Positions 1 to 15,059 of a DNA stretch of 64,000 bases are shown here, in pieces. The notes under the pieces were generated by a model. It was not told where the DNA came from. It was given only the letters and a program-made list of their open reading frames with translations, and ran no database searches. Source of the DNA: Gerris lacustris (Eukaryota > Arthropoda > Insecta > Hemiptera > Gerridae); NCBI GenBank assembly GCA_951217055.1, contig OX578278.1:18915605-18979604 (forward strand), given 5' to 3'. The stretch's first letter is position 1. The number at the start of each line of letters is the position of its first letter. Both the position numbers and the translations under genes were made by a program.

Positions 1-77
1 CTGAATCCTCTTATTTCACATGAAGTGGAAAATGTTTTTCTAACTTTTATAAAAAGCAACCCACCCAAGAAAAAAGA

Positions 78-171
<94 letters not shown>

Positions 172-459
172 CCTACCTTTTATTTTCGTTTGAACAAGTT
201 TCTGAAACAAAAAAGGTACTTTTACATCCTAAAAAAAAAAAAGAATTATTTAACAATAAATTTTGTCTTTTTTTCTAACAACATAAAATAAACTGTAGGT
301 AGAAATTAAACCTCTTGTCTTGATATATTTAGTAATTCTTTTAAAAATATTTTTATAAATATATATTATATATAAAATAAGTATAAGTAAGACATGTAGT
401 TTCTGCTATTATTCTTTTTAATACTGAAGATAAATTTAATTATCTTTTTCTCTACTTTG

Positions 460-528
<69 letters not shown>

Positions 529-710
529 CCATTTAAATTGATCCACTGTTTTTTGTGGTCTTGTATAGTATCTGTTCGCCCTGATTTATAATATGTCCAA
601 CCAGGTTGCGTGCTTAGCAAATTGAGTTGCACGCTGGGTATCGTGTCCTTTCTCTATGTTTTCTAAATCCACATTTCTAACAGGTTTAATCTTAATTAGT
701 TTTATTTAAT
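1..710. repeat. AT-rich DNA with two TA microsatellites
   Basis: Uninterrupted TA dinucleotide arrays lie at about 80-169 and 464-527. The short open frames across them encode only Ile-Tyr repeats and are artefacts. The rest of the stretch is AT-rich with no recognisable gene, promoter or RNA. Confidence 0.9.
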
Positions 711-1217
711 GTTTATATGTTTATTGTCAGTTCTTCCCTCAACGTTTGTCCTGTCTAATTGTTTTGGTACTACTTTGTGTGAACACTGTTAAACACTTAT
801 TTGATGTTTATATGTTTATTGTCAGTTCTTCCCTCAGGGTCTAAACGTTTATCCTGTCTAATTGTTTTGGTACTACTTTGTGTGAACACTGTTAAACACT
901 TATTTGATGTTTATATGTTTATTGTCAGTTCTTCCCTCAGGGTCTAAACGTTTGTCCTGTCTAATTGTTTTGGTACTACTTTGTGTGAACACTGTTAAAC
1001 ACTTATTTGATGTTTATATGTTTATTGTCAGTTCTTCCCTCAGGGTCTAAACGTTTATCCTGTCTAATTGTTTTGGTACTACTTTGTGTGAACACTGTTA
1101 AACACTTATTTGATGTTTATATGTTTATTGTCAGTTCTTCCCTCAGGGTCTAAACATTTGTCCTGTCTAATTGTTTTGGTACTACTTTGTGTGAACACTG
1201 TTAAACACTAATTTGAT
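711..1217. repeat. 103-bp minisatellite, five copies
   Basis: Units begin gtttatatgtttattg at 711, 806, 909, 1012 and 1115. The last four steps are exactly 103 bp; the first unit is 95 bp because it lacks 8 bp (agggtcta). Units differ at only a few positions, such as aacgtttatcc versus aacgtttgtcc, so the array is young. No open frame spans it. It lies on the 3' side of the Penelope relic at 1984-2487, so it could be part of that element's flank, but this is inference. Confidence 0.93.
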
Positions 1218-1587
1218 GTTGGCCCAATTTCCTGTCGATGCCAGACACCTGGACATCTGCTAGTGTTAATCTATTAGTTGAGTGCGTTTTAATAAGGTCT
1301 CCCTTTCCCATTTATTGCAGTTAATGCCGCAAAAGTTTGTCCCTCATTCTTTCGTCGAGTGAGTTCACGAACTGACAATGAACTTTAACAACTTTCAAGG
1401 CAGCTATAATTTCTGTCTTGAAAGTATATTTATTTGTCAAAAAGATTTACCGAACAAACCCTTTCATGCAAATAGTCAGTGTAAAATGAGCATAGGATAG
1501 AGAAGTCCATTTCATTTTCTAGGTAGCGATGTTCCATAACTCCTTTTAATTTCTGTTGGATAACAAAGGGTTGGAGCAACGATGTAA

Positions 1588-1735
1588 AACATCGATGTTT
1601 TACATTTTTCCGGGAAAAAGGTCGATATTTTCGTATTTCTCCAATTTAACATCGATGTTTTACATTTTTCTTGAAAAAATATCGATATTTTCGTATTTCT
1701 CCAGTTTTACATCAATGTTGCGTTGATACATTGTT
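1588..1735. repeat. 60-bp tandem repeat, about 2.3 copies
   Basis: Units starting at 1588 and 1648 share aacatcgatgttttacat, then gaaaaa, then tcgatattttcgtatttctcca. A third, truncated copy starts near 1708. Each unit carries a short palindrome (acatcgatgt). The flanking stretch from 1218 to 1983 shows no gene. Confidence 0.8.
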
Positions 1736-1983
1736 TCGTCGCCTGTACGACGAGATACCCTAAAGGAGAATTAAACGCCGTATTTTTTTTTTTAACTGAG
1801 GTACACAAATAAAACTATATTTAAACTCAACATGTCAACAAAACAATATACGATATAATTATGTCAAAACAAACCCAAAAAACAATTGTAACAAATACGA
1901 GTCCATACTGATCTTGAGTACAAGGCACCGACACGTTTCTTAAACTCTAACACGAACACTTTCCAACCTTTTCCGTAAATATT

Positions 1984-2487
1984 CTAAAAACCAGTAAGAC
2001 TGACGCTAGAGGGTAGGGAGGCCAGAGTCCTTATCAGTGACGAAGACTCCCTTCTCTCGTTAATATTTTTGTCGATGGCTCTACGAATACTCCGTAGGAT
2101 TTCCAAATTTTCCAACGAGTCAAGCTTACGACCTTTATCCGCGAAGTGGAGGAACCCGATCTTGTGTTGAGCGTTAATGTGGTCATACTCGGTAAGGTGT
2201 TGGTGAAATGTACTGCTAGACCGCTGTAGGTGCTCCCTCGCTCGTGTCTTAAAATTGCGGCCAGTTTGCCCGACATATTCCACATCGCAGTTACCGCACG
2301 TAATGATGTAAACTCCACTCCTATTCTCTTTGCCAATAGGATCTTTCACGCTACTAAGTTGAGCCTTTAATGACTTATTAGTGCTGAAGCCTACGTTATA
2401 TTTGTACTTAGACAGGACTTTAGCTAGGCGGTCTGACACCGGACCAAGTAAATGAGTGCCCACTGCCGCAAGGTGGCGCCCTAGGTG
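1984..2487 (-). pseudogene. Penelope-like retroelement, C-terminal GIY-YIG endonuclease part
   Basis: The minus-strand frame is open from an in-frame TGA at 2488-2490 to its stop at 1984. It shows the linker between reverse transcriptase and endonuclease (VSDRLAKVLSKY, then a run ending VKDPIGKENRSG) and then the GIY-YIG core: GVYIITCGNCD, YVGQTGR and TRAREHL. This order is typical of the C-terminus of Penelope-like polyproteins, where the GIY-YIG nuclease nicks target DNA for target-primed reverse transcription. No reverse-transcriptase domain is visible upstream, so this is a 5'-truncated copy. The only near-start codon is a GTG at 2463, and it is probably not a real start. The endonuclease part itself is open, which suggests moderate age. 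Confidence 0.82.
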
Positions 2488-2490
2488 TCA

Positions 2491-3320
2491 TCTTCCGAAT
2501 ACTTTCTGTATCTTCGTTGTGTCAACATCTTTAAGCTCGCGAATGAAAAGCTTAAGTATAATCTACATAAACTCTTTAAAAAATGGCTAATTCTTTAAAC
2601 GGATTTTTTTTTTGTTCTCGTACAGAAACAATGTTTTTAACAGAACATGCTGTTTTATCCCCTGAAGGAGATGTATTTTAAACAGATGCAGTTTTCTTAA
2701 ACTCAGTACCTGAAGGTTGTCCCTTTTTAGACAACCCAAATAAATGTGTTTTGTTAAATATATATAAGACTGTTAATGGGTAATCGTGTTTAGACCACCT
2801 AACTCTTTTAATTACACCTGTGTTCATTAAAGGTCATTCTATTGAAATATCTGAGTCAGCATAATATAGAAGGTCATGTAATTTATTTGGTTTTACCATT
2901 TAATCAACTCGTATTTACCATCGAGATTATTTGAAGGTGGAAATCCCAGAACAGTGCTATTAGAGAAGTCTATTAGCTGTTTGTTACTGTCAAGTCTATT
3001 AGAGAGATAATTACGATACTTGAGATGATTCTCTAAACGTAACACGCTACTCTCTTGTTCCTCGCAATCACTCAAATACTTCCTGATATTTGATCTGACT
3101 TACTAATAAGCAACAATGTTATGCAAATACAAGCTATTAATGGCTTGCAAGCATTATACACTTCTAGTGTATCGCTTGTTTAGTAAAGGTAAATATCAAT
3201 AATGCATGTTAAATTAGACGCCAAGACGAGGTAACTATTACTTAGATAATATTTCTCCAATAATGATATTAGTTTTAATGATGCTTTCAGTAAAATATTT
3301 CATTATCACAGTGTTAAACA
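2491..3320. other. AT-rich stretch, no gene seen
   Basis: No domain, repeat array or RNA was recognised. A 60-residue minus-strand frame at 2893-3075 has no family likeness. Confidence 0.6.
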
Positions 3321-3362
3321 GTCTGCCAATTAGTGTGGCACATAGCTTCCTCGCGTCCTATC
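3321..3362 (-). repeat. Alpha-family 3' end fragment
   Basis: This is the reverse complement of the alpha terminus (ataggacgcgaggaagctatgtgccaca), as seen at 55850-55890 and 61060-61090. Only the end is present; it abuts the jockey relic. Confidence 0.75.
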
Positions 3363-3371
3363 GCATTTATT

Positions 3372-3549
3372 AATGAAGTTTGTAGCTTCGGTTGCAGTCT
3401 TGTCGTTTAAGTATTGTGTTGTGTGCCCAGGTCAAACGGCGGTCTAGGTGTAATCCAAGGTAGCGAACAGAACTGGAGTGAGGGATAGGAATTTGGTTAA
3501 GGAATATTGGTTCTCATATGCCATGTCTTAAACTAAACGTCACATGGAC
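3372..3549 (-). pseudogene. Jockey-like LINE reverse-transcriptase relic
   Basis: Minus-strand translation gives HVTFSLRHGI, a stop, then a run through IPIPHSSSVRYLGLHLD and RRLTWAHN. The pattern K-T-x-H-V-T-F followed by the YLGLHLDRRLTW block is the hallmark of the C-terminal side of reverse transcriptase in the jockey/R1 group of non-LTR retrotransposons. There is at least one nonsense codon, and the similarity fades towards 3372. Only about 55 codons remain, so this is a fragment of ORF2 with no function. Confidence 0.82.
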
Positions 3550-3831
3550 ACTTTTGTTTTCATTAATTTTTATTCTCCATTTCTTGAGACACAATAATGA
3601 AAAATTAAAATAAATAAGTAGCAACATACAATACTGTTAATTAGATCGTAAAATATAAAACAATATAACAAAGAATGACAATAACTAGGAAAATGAAAAT
3701 AAATATATAAATAGATGAATAAATAAAGAAAACAACCAAAATGAATCAATAAAATATGAACATTAACTGATGATACAAAAAGAAACATAAAAAATTACTA
3801 ATAAGAGAAAGCCTACTGAAAATTAAAAAAA

Positions 3832-4457
3832 CAAAATCGGTCCGAGACAACTCAGACAAACTTTCTCATATACGAGTTCATAATTATTTAGCCCAGTGTT
3901 TTCCATTTATTAGATTTCGTATGTAAATTTAATTATTATTGAGCATTTCATTAAAATTTATCATAAAAATAACTTCTCCCGGGCGGGGAATCGAACCCGG
4001 GCTCTCTCGGTCCGCGTTTTAAGCTGTTTTCTCAGGAACTAGATTTTTCCCGGGAAAACGGCTTATATCGTTGGATTCGTATTTAAATGGACTATATTTT
4101 AGAATTTTTTAATCAAAATCGTCGGAACCGTTTTCGAGAAATAATTTTTTTTTCACGTTTTTTCAGAGTTTTTGGGGGGTAGCGCCCCTAAATTTGGAGC
4201 TAAAATTCATTTCTCGATTTCGCCTCGGGGTATGATTTTTATGAACATGTATGCTAAATTTCTTCAAAATCGGCCCAGTAGTTTAGGCTCCAGGCGTCTG
4301 CACAGACGACAGACGACAGACGACAGACGACAGACAGACAGACATTTTTTAAAAACCACTTTTTTGGACTCAGGGGACCTCAAAACGTGTAAATCCATCA
4401 AAATCTCAAAATCGAATTTTCGCGCCATCACAATACTTTCTCTTTATATGAGAAAGT
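3832..4457 (-). repeat. Beta-family dispersed repeat, best copy
   Basis: Read on the minus strand it starts with a perfect 8-bp-stem hairpin (ACTTTCTC, 7-nt loop, GAGAAAGT; 4435-4457). Then follow TATTGTGATGGCGCG, a TGTCTGTCGTC-type run (4304-4346) and the motif GGCCGATTTTGAAGAAATTT. Near 3987-3997 it carries an exact pol III B-box match (GGTTCGATTCC). Other copies are at 14395, 15060, 53010 and 59438. The + strand frame at 4172-4459 is a by-product of this repeat. Confidence 0.85.
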
Positions 4458-4469
4458 AAAAACAAAAAA

Positions 4470-4925
4470 ACATTGGAAGATGGGAGTGCAATGAGTCATA
4501 CCAACCTAGCAATCTGTACAAGACTGACACGAGTCTCGGCTTCGACGATGACCTTCAAAAGGGATGACGCCTCCCCCCTTTCGTTCAGGTTAAACACATC
4601 TCCCACTCAATGCTGGGAGCGTAACGGTCCCTCCAGACTCTCACGAAGTTGCCCGAAGTCGGGCAAGGAACGAGAATGTGGAGAAGTTGCTCGATGTTCC
4701 TCGGTAGTCCTCAACTCGCCTCGCCTGGCTTCGCTTCAAAGGCGGTATTTTGACCTTGATGAGACAAAGGGGATGCGAGGAACATTGAGTCATGGCAATG
4801 AGGTGCTCGCCTCGAAGGGCGAGAGTGTGGATGCGACTACTTCGCCTCGGGTATTCTCGCTGAGTATAATCGGCGAGAATACTCCGCGAGAGTGTGGAGG
4901 GGCCTTAAAAATTCCTTGGAAATCC
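4470..4925. other. GC-rich island, unclassified
   Basis: Base composition jumps well above the surroundings, with repeated gcctcg/cgaggc words, cggcgagaatactc near 4873 and paired gagtgtgga words. A 162-codon + strand frame (4473-4961) is open through it, but its protein (Ser/Arg-rich) resembles nothing I know and GC-rich DNA keeps frames open by chance. Similar cgcctcgg words occur in the MITE at 51926-52078, so a diverged mobile element is the likelier explanation. Confidence 0.45.
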
Positions 4926-5684
4926 GTTTTAGACCATTCTGAATTGATTCCTGAAATTTAACACTTTTTTATGTTTGTAGTATATATGTGTCACTCCAGA
5001 CGATGTCTCACCCTAAGATGCACTTAAAAATTTCAAACAAATTTTTAAAATGTCAATAATATCAAAAGAAAGGATGAGTTCGTTGGCCAGAATTTTTGGA
5101 GTTCATTTTGGGGTCAAATTTTGACAATTTAGGGTCAAAAATAGCATAACGTGTTTTTATGCTTAATTTTTAGCACCTTAATTTAGACGTCTTCCTCTGG
5201 AAGGTGATTAACCGTTTCATTTCCTTTTAATTTTTGTACCCAAAAACGTTGCTGAGAGCAGCAAATTAAATATATTAACTAAAATGTTAAACATTGTATT
5301 GAAGTGAAATAACCTACCTAACAAGCATTTTATTTTTCACAAATCCTACACACTGTAATTTAAAAACATATTTATTTTATTACTATGTATTTATTTATTA
5401 TTTCTTTTATTGTTTGACGCTGTGTAAAATATTTCGTTGTTTTTTTCCGACCTCTCTGTCCTTTTAAACAAACAACTAAAATTGTTCAACCAAAAAAACA
5501 CGTGGAAATAAAATAATTTTTTTTAAATAATTCAAAAGGAATTTTTCTAAAAATATCTTTGCAAAGGCATGTCGACATTTTTCCAATTTATTGTTTTAAA
5601 TAGTTTTTTTGATTATTATTGTTGTATCAATGTAATATTTGTGTATAACCAGCAATAGGATTTTATCGTTTCATTTTATTACTA
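4926..5684. other. AT-rich stretch, no gene seen
   Basis: No recognisable gene, RNA or repeat boundary. Confidence 0.6.
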
Positions 5685-6325
5685 CGTTTTTATTAGCTTG
5701 CTTTCTTGTTTGTTTGTTTGTTTGTCCAGTACAAATCTTGCAATCGATTTTTAACTAACTTCCCGAGTAGCTAGACATTTGAAACTTTTAGAATAGCTCA
5801 GAACACAATGACAATGCAATATTTTAATACTTTTAGCCATCTTTCAGCAGAATTTAATTCGTTTTCAGCAAATTTTGCTGTATGAAAAGTTAGTTCGGAA
5901 AAAATCCGCAAGTTATTTTATTTGTTTTGCAATTTACAATCTTTATTTAGACGGGTTTCAAATTTGTGATTTTTTATTATAGAGATAAACATTGAATGAC
6001 AGTGAAATAGGAAAAGTAAACAAAGAAATAAATTAATTGATGTGTGACAACCAGGTTTGTTTACACTTGTCCTAGGTATCGGTTTAATTTTGATGCATCT
6101 GTACTTCTTTACTTGTACACATTTTTCTTTTTCTTCTCTTACTGTCCATGTCCATACACGAGGGCATATCAATGGCACGGTTTAGATTCGGTGTTGGCGA
6201 GATTCGTTGAACAAAGATTGATTGTCCTTTTATAGGTTTAAGATCAGCTCTCTAGATGGATGTCATTTGAAGTAAATAAATTCGGAACTATTTTTTTTTT
6301 TTTTTTTCACTAACATTATATTATA
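5685..6325 (+). repeat. Zeta-family dispersed repeat, copy 1
   Basis: It starts ttttattagcttgctttc, followed by a TTTG run ending in gtcc (5699-5728), then gagtagctagacatttgaaac. It ends around aagatcagctctctagatgg and a T-rich tail. The same order occurs at 10366-10700 (truncated) and 38556-39070, all on the + strand. Confidence 0.85.
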
Positions 6326-7664
6326 ACAATGACAATTATATTATCAATAATACATATGATTCAATAGAAAATTTAAAAACGTAGTAAGTATATAAAAAGT
6401 TCTTTGTATCTTGTAATTTTATTTTTTCAGTAGTTATTATTAAAATCAAACAATCGTGGATAAAGTACGGTGTGGTTTTACTACCCTCGCTGTTTCCTTA
6501 GGAATGATCACTATGCTTCCGTTTCATTCGGCAACCTTTAAGTAATTACGATTTCTTAAATCTTGTTGAATATTCCCCAAATCTCCGGTAGTTATTTGTG
6601 CACTATTTCCAATTCCCGACTTCTATAAATCAGGAGATCAAAACCGAAGAAAATTGGTCCTGAAAAAATAAGAAAATCTCAAATCATATTTAAAATAAAC
6701 GAACATTCTTTGGCATTCTCACAGTAAGGAAATAGAAAGAAATGTCTATAATAATCATTAAGGAGGAGATCATTGAAGTAAGAAATTATAATACTGCATC
6801 TAAATTTTCTTTAAAATAAGGTGAAGTAAGAGTTATCCAAATAAATATGTTCGTTAGTTTCTATCTTATATAGATAATACAATTTTGTTTAAGCAATCCT
6901 GACGAAAATTGGACCAGTAAAATAAAATAACACATTATAAATTACAATTTTCTTTTAAAAACATTCTGCATATCTTTTTAGTTTACGAAGAAAACCTCCC
7001 CACTGACATTATCATAATGCCTAGTTTTTATTTAAAACTGGTATCAAGAAAATTGGGTTATTAAAATATAGTGAAAATTTAAATTATCTTCCAGAAATGA
7101 ATATGAGAAATTTTGTTTTACAACTCAATCGATAACAAAAAACAACAAATTTTAAAACAAATCCGAAGAAAATTATTCCAAAAAAAGTAGGACTGAAGCA
7201 AATAATGGTAATTAACCTTAAGCATAGTTATAGTTTTGGGCTGAACTGAAGGAGATGATACGGTTGAGAATCGCTTGGCGGCACCACTTGGCTTAATTTA
7301 TACACTTGAGAGATTATATTTATTCCTTTGTCAAACAGTACATTTGTATGATTTAAACATTTGCGAAATTATATATGTATGATTTGTTCATAGGAGGGTT
7401 TATATCCCTTTTTTAAAAAAATACGTTAAGAGTCAAAATACGTTAGAGTCCGCCATCTTTTCTATAAACCGTATTATATTCTGCAGTTTTACCTGGTTTT
7501 GGTTAATTATGATTTAATAAATGCTATAAATGTCGACTTATCTCATTAAGTATCTCTTTCACGTGGTTAAAAGCAAGTTTCCAAACCAAAACCTGAATAA
7601 ATTCGGCCTGTTTAAGTATGATAATAAATCAATATTATCTCATTTTTCTAAAAGTGGAAGTGAC
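6326..7664. other. AT-rich DNA with degenerate short repeats
   Basis: Variants of ccgaagaaaattggtcc recur near 6645, 6898, 7045 and 7163 (and again near 8330 and 39867). A 50-bp piece at 6451-6500 (atcgtggataaagtacgg, then gtggttttactaccctcgct) matches the reverse complement of parts of the element at 15904-16550. No coding sequence is supported. Confidence 0.5.
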
Positions 7665-7669
7665 ATTTT

Positions 7670-8246
7670 AGTCCAGGAGATAGCGTGCAAAAAAGTGTCT
7701 GACTAACATCAAGCTAGAATTTTGTATACAAGTCAATCTTTTAGCGCATTTTAAGAATATGTGATCGGCTAAGTTCGTCTGCGGGACATAGCTTGGCAAT
7801 AGGCGTTTGAAAAAAACAAACCGGTGGAGAGCGGCCATGTCTCACCACTTATGGTGGACAATGTGATTTTCATGATCCTGAGTACAGAATTAGTTAGTAG
7901 ACCGAAAGTCAAGTTGATGTTAGTTTGTCCGTTGACAGGTGACCACGTTGATTTTTAGTAATATTTAAATAACTAACCTATCAAGTGCGAAAATAACATC
8001 GACTTGATTTTTGGTCTACTAACTAATTCTGTACTCAGGATCATGAAAATCACATTGTCCACCATAATTGGTGAGACATGGCCGTTCTCCACCGGTTTGT
8101 TTTTTTCAAACGCCTATTGCCAAGCTATGTCCCGCAGACGAACTTAGCCGATCACATATTCTTAAAAGGTGCTAAAAGATTGACTTGTATACAAAATTCA
8201 AGCTTGATGTTAGTCAGACATTTTTTTGCACGCTATCTCCTGGACT
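7670..8246. mobile_element. Foldback element, near-perfect palindrome
   Basis: Two arms of about 285 bp face each other around a centre near 7958. The outer ends read AGTCCAGGAGATAGCGTGC on both strands, and the arms stay nearly identical through cggctaagttcgtctgcggg and ggtggacaatgtgatttt. Direct ATTTT repeats at 7665-7669 and 8247-8251 look like a 5-bp target duplication. There is no transposase, so it is non-autonomous. A second, older copy lies at 49979-50887. The short + strand frame at 8078-8308 lies within the right arm and is not a gene. Confidence 0.92.
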
Positions 8247-8251
8247 ATTTT

Positions 8252-9479
8252 ACGAAATATACATTAAAATATTGGAAACTATGTGACATTATTATTATTA
8301 AGAGGTGAAAACAAAGTATTTACTACAAACCCGTAGAAAATCGGACAGCCAAAAGCAAGGCTTCATCAAATAAAATTTAATATTAAATTTTTACTGACTA
8401 AATATTAAAAATGTTGTATTTTAAGTAAATTTATCTATTTTTTCATAATGAACATTAATCAAGAGGTTAAAAACTAATTTATTAAATCAAATTCGACAAA
8501 AATATGACTACAACTATAAAACGGTATGGCGACTCTGAGTTATTTAGTGAGAAGATAGAAAACAATATACTTATAGATCTTCTTTTAGTTTTAATTATAT
8601 ATGTTAAATTTAATTAAAAATAAATGTAACTCCGATCGTTATTTAGTTGAAGTGTAATACTTTAAATGAATACTAATTAATTTCAAAAGTTTGTTTTTGT
8701 TTGGTTGGTATCACTGAATTTTCTTGGATAGTTAAAAGAAAAGAACCAGCTGTTTCAGTACTTTTTTCTTTATTTCGGTAGTCAGCCATTTTACAGCTTT
8801 TCTATAACATTTTCTAAATAATTTCGGATGTATTAAAGTTAGTTATTGTTTAGAAACAGTTTTAAACTTTTTAAATAACATATTTGAATATTTTAAAAGT
8901 AATATTTCGGTTGTATATAATAGATGTGTGTTCATTTACGACAACAATAGTTTTTGTTTTCGGTTCGGTGGTCGGCCATGTTGGAATTTTCTATCGCTTT
9001 CTCCCGAGCAAAATTTCTTTAAAAATACGGACGATTTAATGCGATTAAATGTTGAATTATAGTGTTTTAACATCTTTAATAATACCTATGATTGTTTTAT
9101 AAGTACAATTTGTTCGTTTTATGTTATTTTTCAACATCGAAAGTTCCCTACTGTTTTTAATTGGTAAGTGTTACATTGCATAATATCATCATGCGCGCTA
9201 AGGTGCTCATATTACGTCACATATTTTTCATCTTAGATCATTATAATTTATGATTACGTTGCAAAAAATAATGAATTATGCTTCTTACTTATCATTTGTA
9301 TCACTATACAACGTTAATAAGAGGTTTTCATACCGATTTTTGTGGATAATTTCAAGGAAATTTTAAATATGAAGGTTACAATTGGATGATTTTTCTCAGT
9401 TTTTCTATTGGTTGTTTTACAAGGTTATAGAACTAACCAATGTTTACCGAACTAAACGTAGACAGAGACTCTGACATTC
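8252..9479. other. AT-rich stretch, no gene seen
   Basis: There is a weak internal resemblance (ggtagtcagccatttt near 8778 and ggtggtcggccatgtt near 8966) but no clear element boundaries or coding sequence. Confidence 0.5.
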
Positions 9480-9482
9480 TTA

Positions 9483-9810
9483 AGCCTTGTCCACACTAGT
9501 AGACATGTTGCGCGATTTTGGTCTCAGAGACATGTCTAGCGATTTGTCTATAGACATCGGCTAGACAAACGGCGTCTACGGTCTCGTTGCTAGACCAAAA
9601 ATCGCATGTCTATGGTTTTCCATTCTAAATGGTAGACATGGTGCAACGTTAGGTATGTTGCGCAACGTGTCTACAAGTGTGGACGCTAGACCTAGATCAT
9701 AGACGGTCTCAGCAGATGTCTATAGACACGTTGCGAGACATTTCTATAGACGGTCTCATAGATCGTCTATAGAAATGTCTCGCAACGTGTCTACTGGTGT
9801 GGACTAGGCT
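9483..9810. mobile_element. PIF/Harbinger-like MITE, 328 bp
   Basis: Terminal inverted repeats start AGCCTTGTCCACACTAGTAG on the left and read AGCCTAGTCCACACCAGTAG on the reverse complement of the right end, about 30 bp in all. TTA is duplicated at 9480-9482 and 9811-9813. A 3-bp TWA duplication is characteristic of PIF/Harbinger. The interior is built of repeated, partly inverted tctatagac words. No coding sequence. Confidence 0.85.
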
Positions 9811-9903
9811 TTAGACCTTTTCCTAACTATCTTTATTATAATTAACCTTATCCAAACCTTGTAACCTTATCCTTATATAGTATAACCTATACCCTCTTCT
9901 ATA

Positions 9904-10261
9904 CAGTGGCGGATTAAAGGGGGGGGGGGCGGGGGTTGCGACCGCCCCCCCCTTGATTATACTTTTTTCCAACAACTACCAAATTTCATATCAGAAATGC
10001 ATATAAGCGCTGTTTTAAGAGGTCATATTTTCAAATTTTTCCGGGGGAGGACCCCCGGACCCCCCGCTATATGCACCCTACAATAATTAACTGGTAACGA
10101 CACCTATGACTTACGGTTAAGATATTTTACTGCAGTTGGGGGAGGGGGGGGAGGAATCCTGAGAACTCCCTCCCCCCCTTTACTTAGGGCTTTCCATACT
10201 CCCGAAACCCCTTGGAGGGTCCGATCGCCACCCCCTAGATGACACCCTTAATCCGCCACTG
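9904..10261. mobile_element. hAT-like MITE with 8-bp target duplication
   Basis: Both ends read CAGTGGCGGATTAA and then G-rich sequence on their outward strand. CTTCTATA is repeated at 9896-9903 and 10262-10269. An 8-bp duplication with C-A-G termini fits the hAT superfamily; P elements also make 8-bp duplications, so the class is not certain. The interior has long G and C runs and no open frame of note. Confidence 0.88.
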
Positions 10262-10365
10262 CTTCTATATTATACTCTTGTTTGTTTACATTTATTTTAC
10301 AGTAATTGTTACTTTTTAGGCATCCGATTATTTTCAAGAATATTGTTTACAGAATGCTACTACGA

Positions 10366-10700
10366 TTTTATTAGCTTGCTTTCTTGTTTGTTTGTTTGTC
10401 CAGTACAAATCTTGCAATCGATTTTGTCTAACATCCCGAGTAGCTAGACATTTTAAACTTTCAGAATAGCTCAAAACATGATGACAATGCATTATTTTAA
10501 TACTTTTAGTCATCTTTCAGCAGAATTCAATTCGTTTTCAGCAAATTTTGCTATGGAAAGTTAGTTTGGAAAAAATCCGCAAGTTTTTTTATTTGTTTTT
10601 ACATGTCCCATATTTACAATCTTCATTTTGACAAGTTTCATATTGATTTTTTATTTAGTCAATAGAAAATTTAAAAACGTGGTATATAAAAAGTAATTAC
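10366..10700 (+). repeat. Zeta-family dispersed repeat, copy 2 (3' truncated)
   Basis: It matches copy 1 from ttttattagcttgctttcttg through cagcaaattttgct and cttcattttgac, then diverges near 10700. Confidence 0.83.
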
Positions 10701-14394
<3,694 letters not shown>

Positions 14395-15020
14395 TTTACT
14401 TCCTTGTATGAGGAGAAAGTATTGTGATGGCGCGGAAATTCGATTTTTGAAATTTTGATGGATTTTCACGTTTTGAGTCCAAAAAAGTGTTTTTTATAAA
14501 ATGTCTGTCTGTCGTCTATGCAGACTGCAGACGCGTTGAGCCTAAACTACTGGACCGATTTTGACGAAAATTGGCATATTTGTTCAAGAAAATCACACCC
14601 CGACGTGAAATCGAGATTGAATATCAGCTCCAAATTTAGGGGCACTAACCCCCAAAAACTCTGAAAAAAACGTTAAAAAAATATTTCTCGAAAGCTGTTC
14701 CGACACTTTAGATTAAAATATTCTAAAATGTAGTCCATTTAAATAAGAATCTAACGATATAAGTTGTTTTCCCGAATCTAGTTTTTAAATCTAGTTCCTG
14801 AGAAAATACCTTTAAACACGGACGGAGAGAGGCCGGCTTTAATTCCCCGTCGAGAAGAAGTTATTTTTATGATACATTTTATTATAATGTTTAATAATAA
14901 TTAAATGTACCTATGAAAACAAGGAAAAACTAATAAATGGAAAACACTGGGCTTAGTAATTATAAACTCCTGTATGAAAAAGTTTGTCTGAGTTGTCTTG
15001 GACCGATTTTTTAGGACGCA
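14395..15020 (+). repeat. Beta-family dispersed repeat, copy 2
   Basis: It begins with a decayed terminal hairpin (acttcc...ggagaaagt), then tattgtgatggcgcgg, a short tgtctgtctgtcg run near 14503 and ctggaccgattttgacgaaa. The B-box region near 14845 has decayed to ctttaattcc. It ends agtttgtctgagttgtc, mirroring the start of the copy at 3832. Confidence 0.85.
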
Positions 15021-15059
15021 GTCCCCATTCTGCAACTTTCTTTTTTATGAACCTTATAT

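Noticed and set aside
711..1217. CRISPR-like array
   Set aside because: The units are contiguous 103-bp minisatellite copies without unique spacers, in eukaryotic DNA.
2893..3075. 60-codon minus-strand frame as part of the Penelope or jockey relic
   Set aside because: Its peptide does not continue either protein and shows no family motif.
4473..4961. 162-codon + strand open frame as a gene
   Set aside because: It lies in a GC-rich island where stops are rare by composition. The product is Ser/Arg-rich with no domain, and no splice or promoter evidence supports it.
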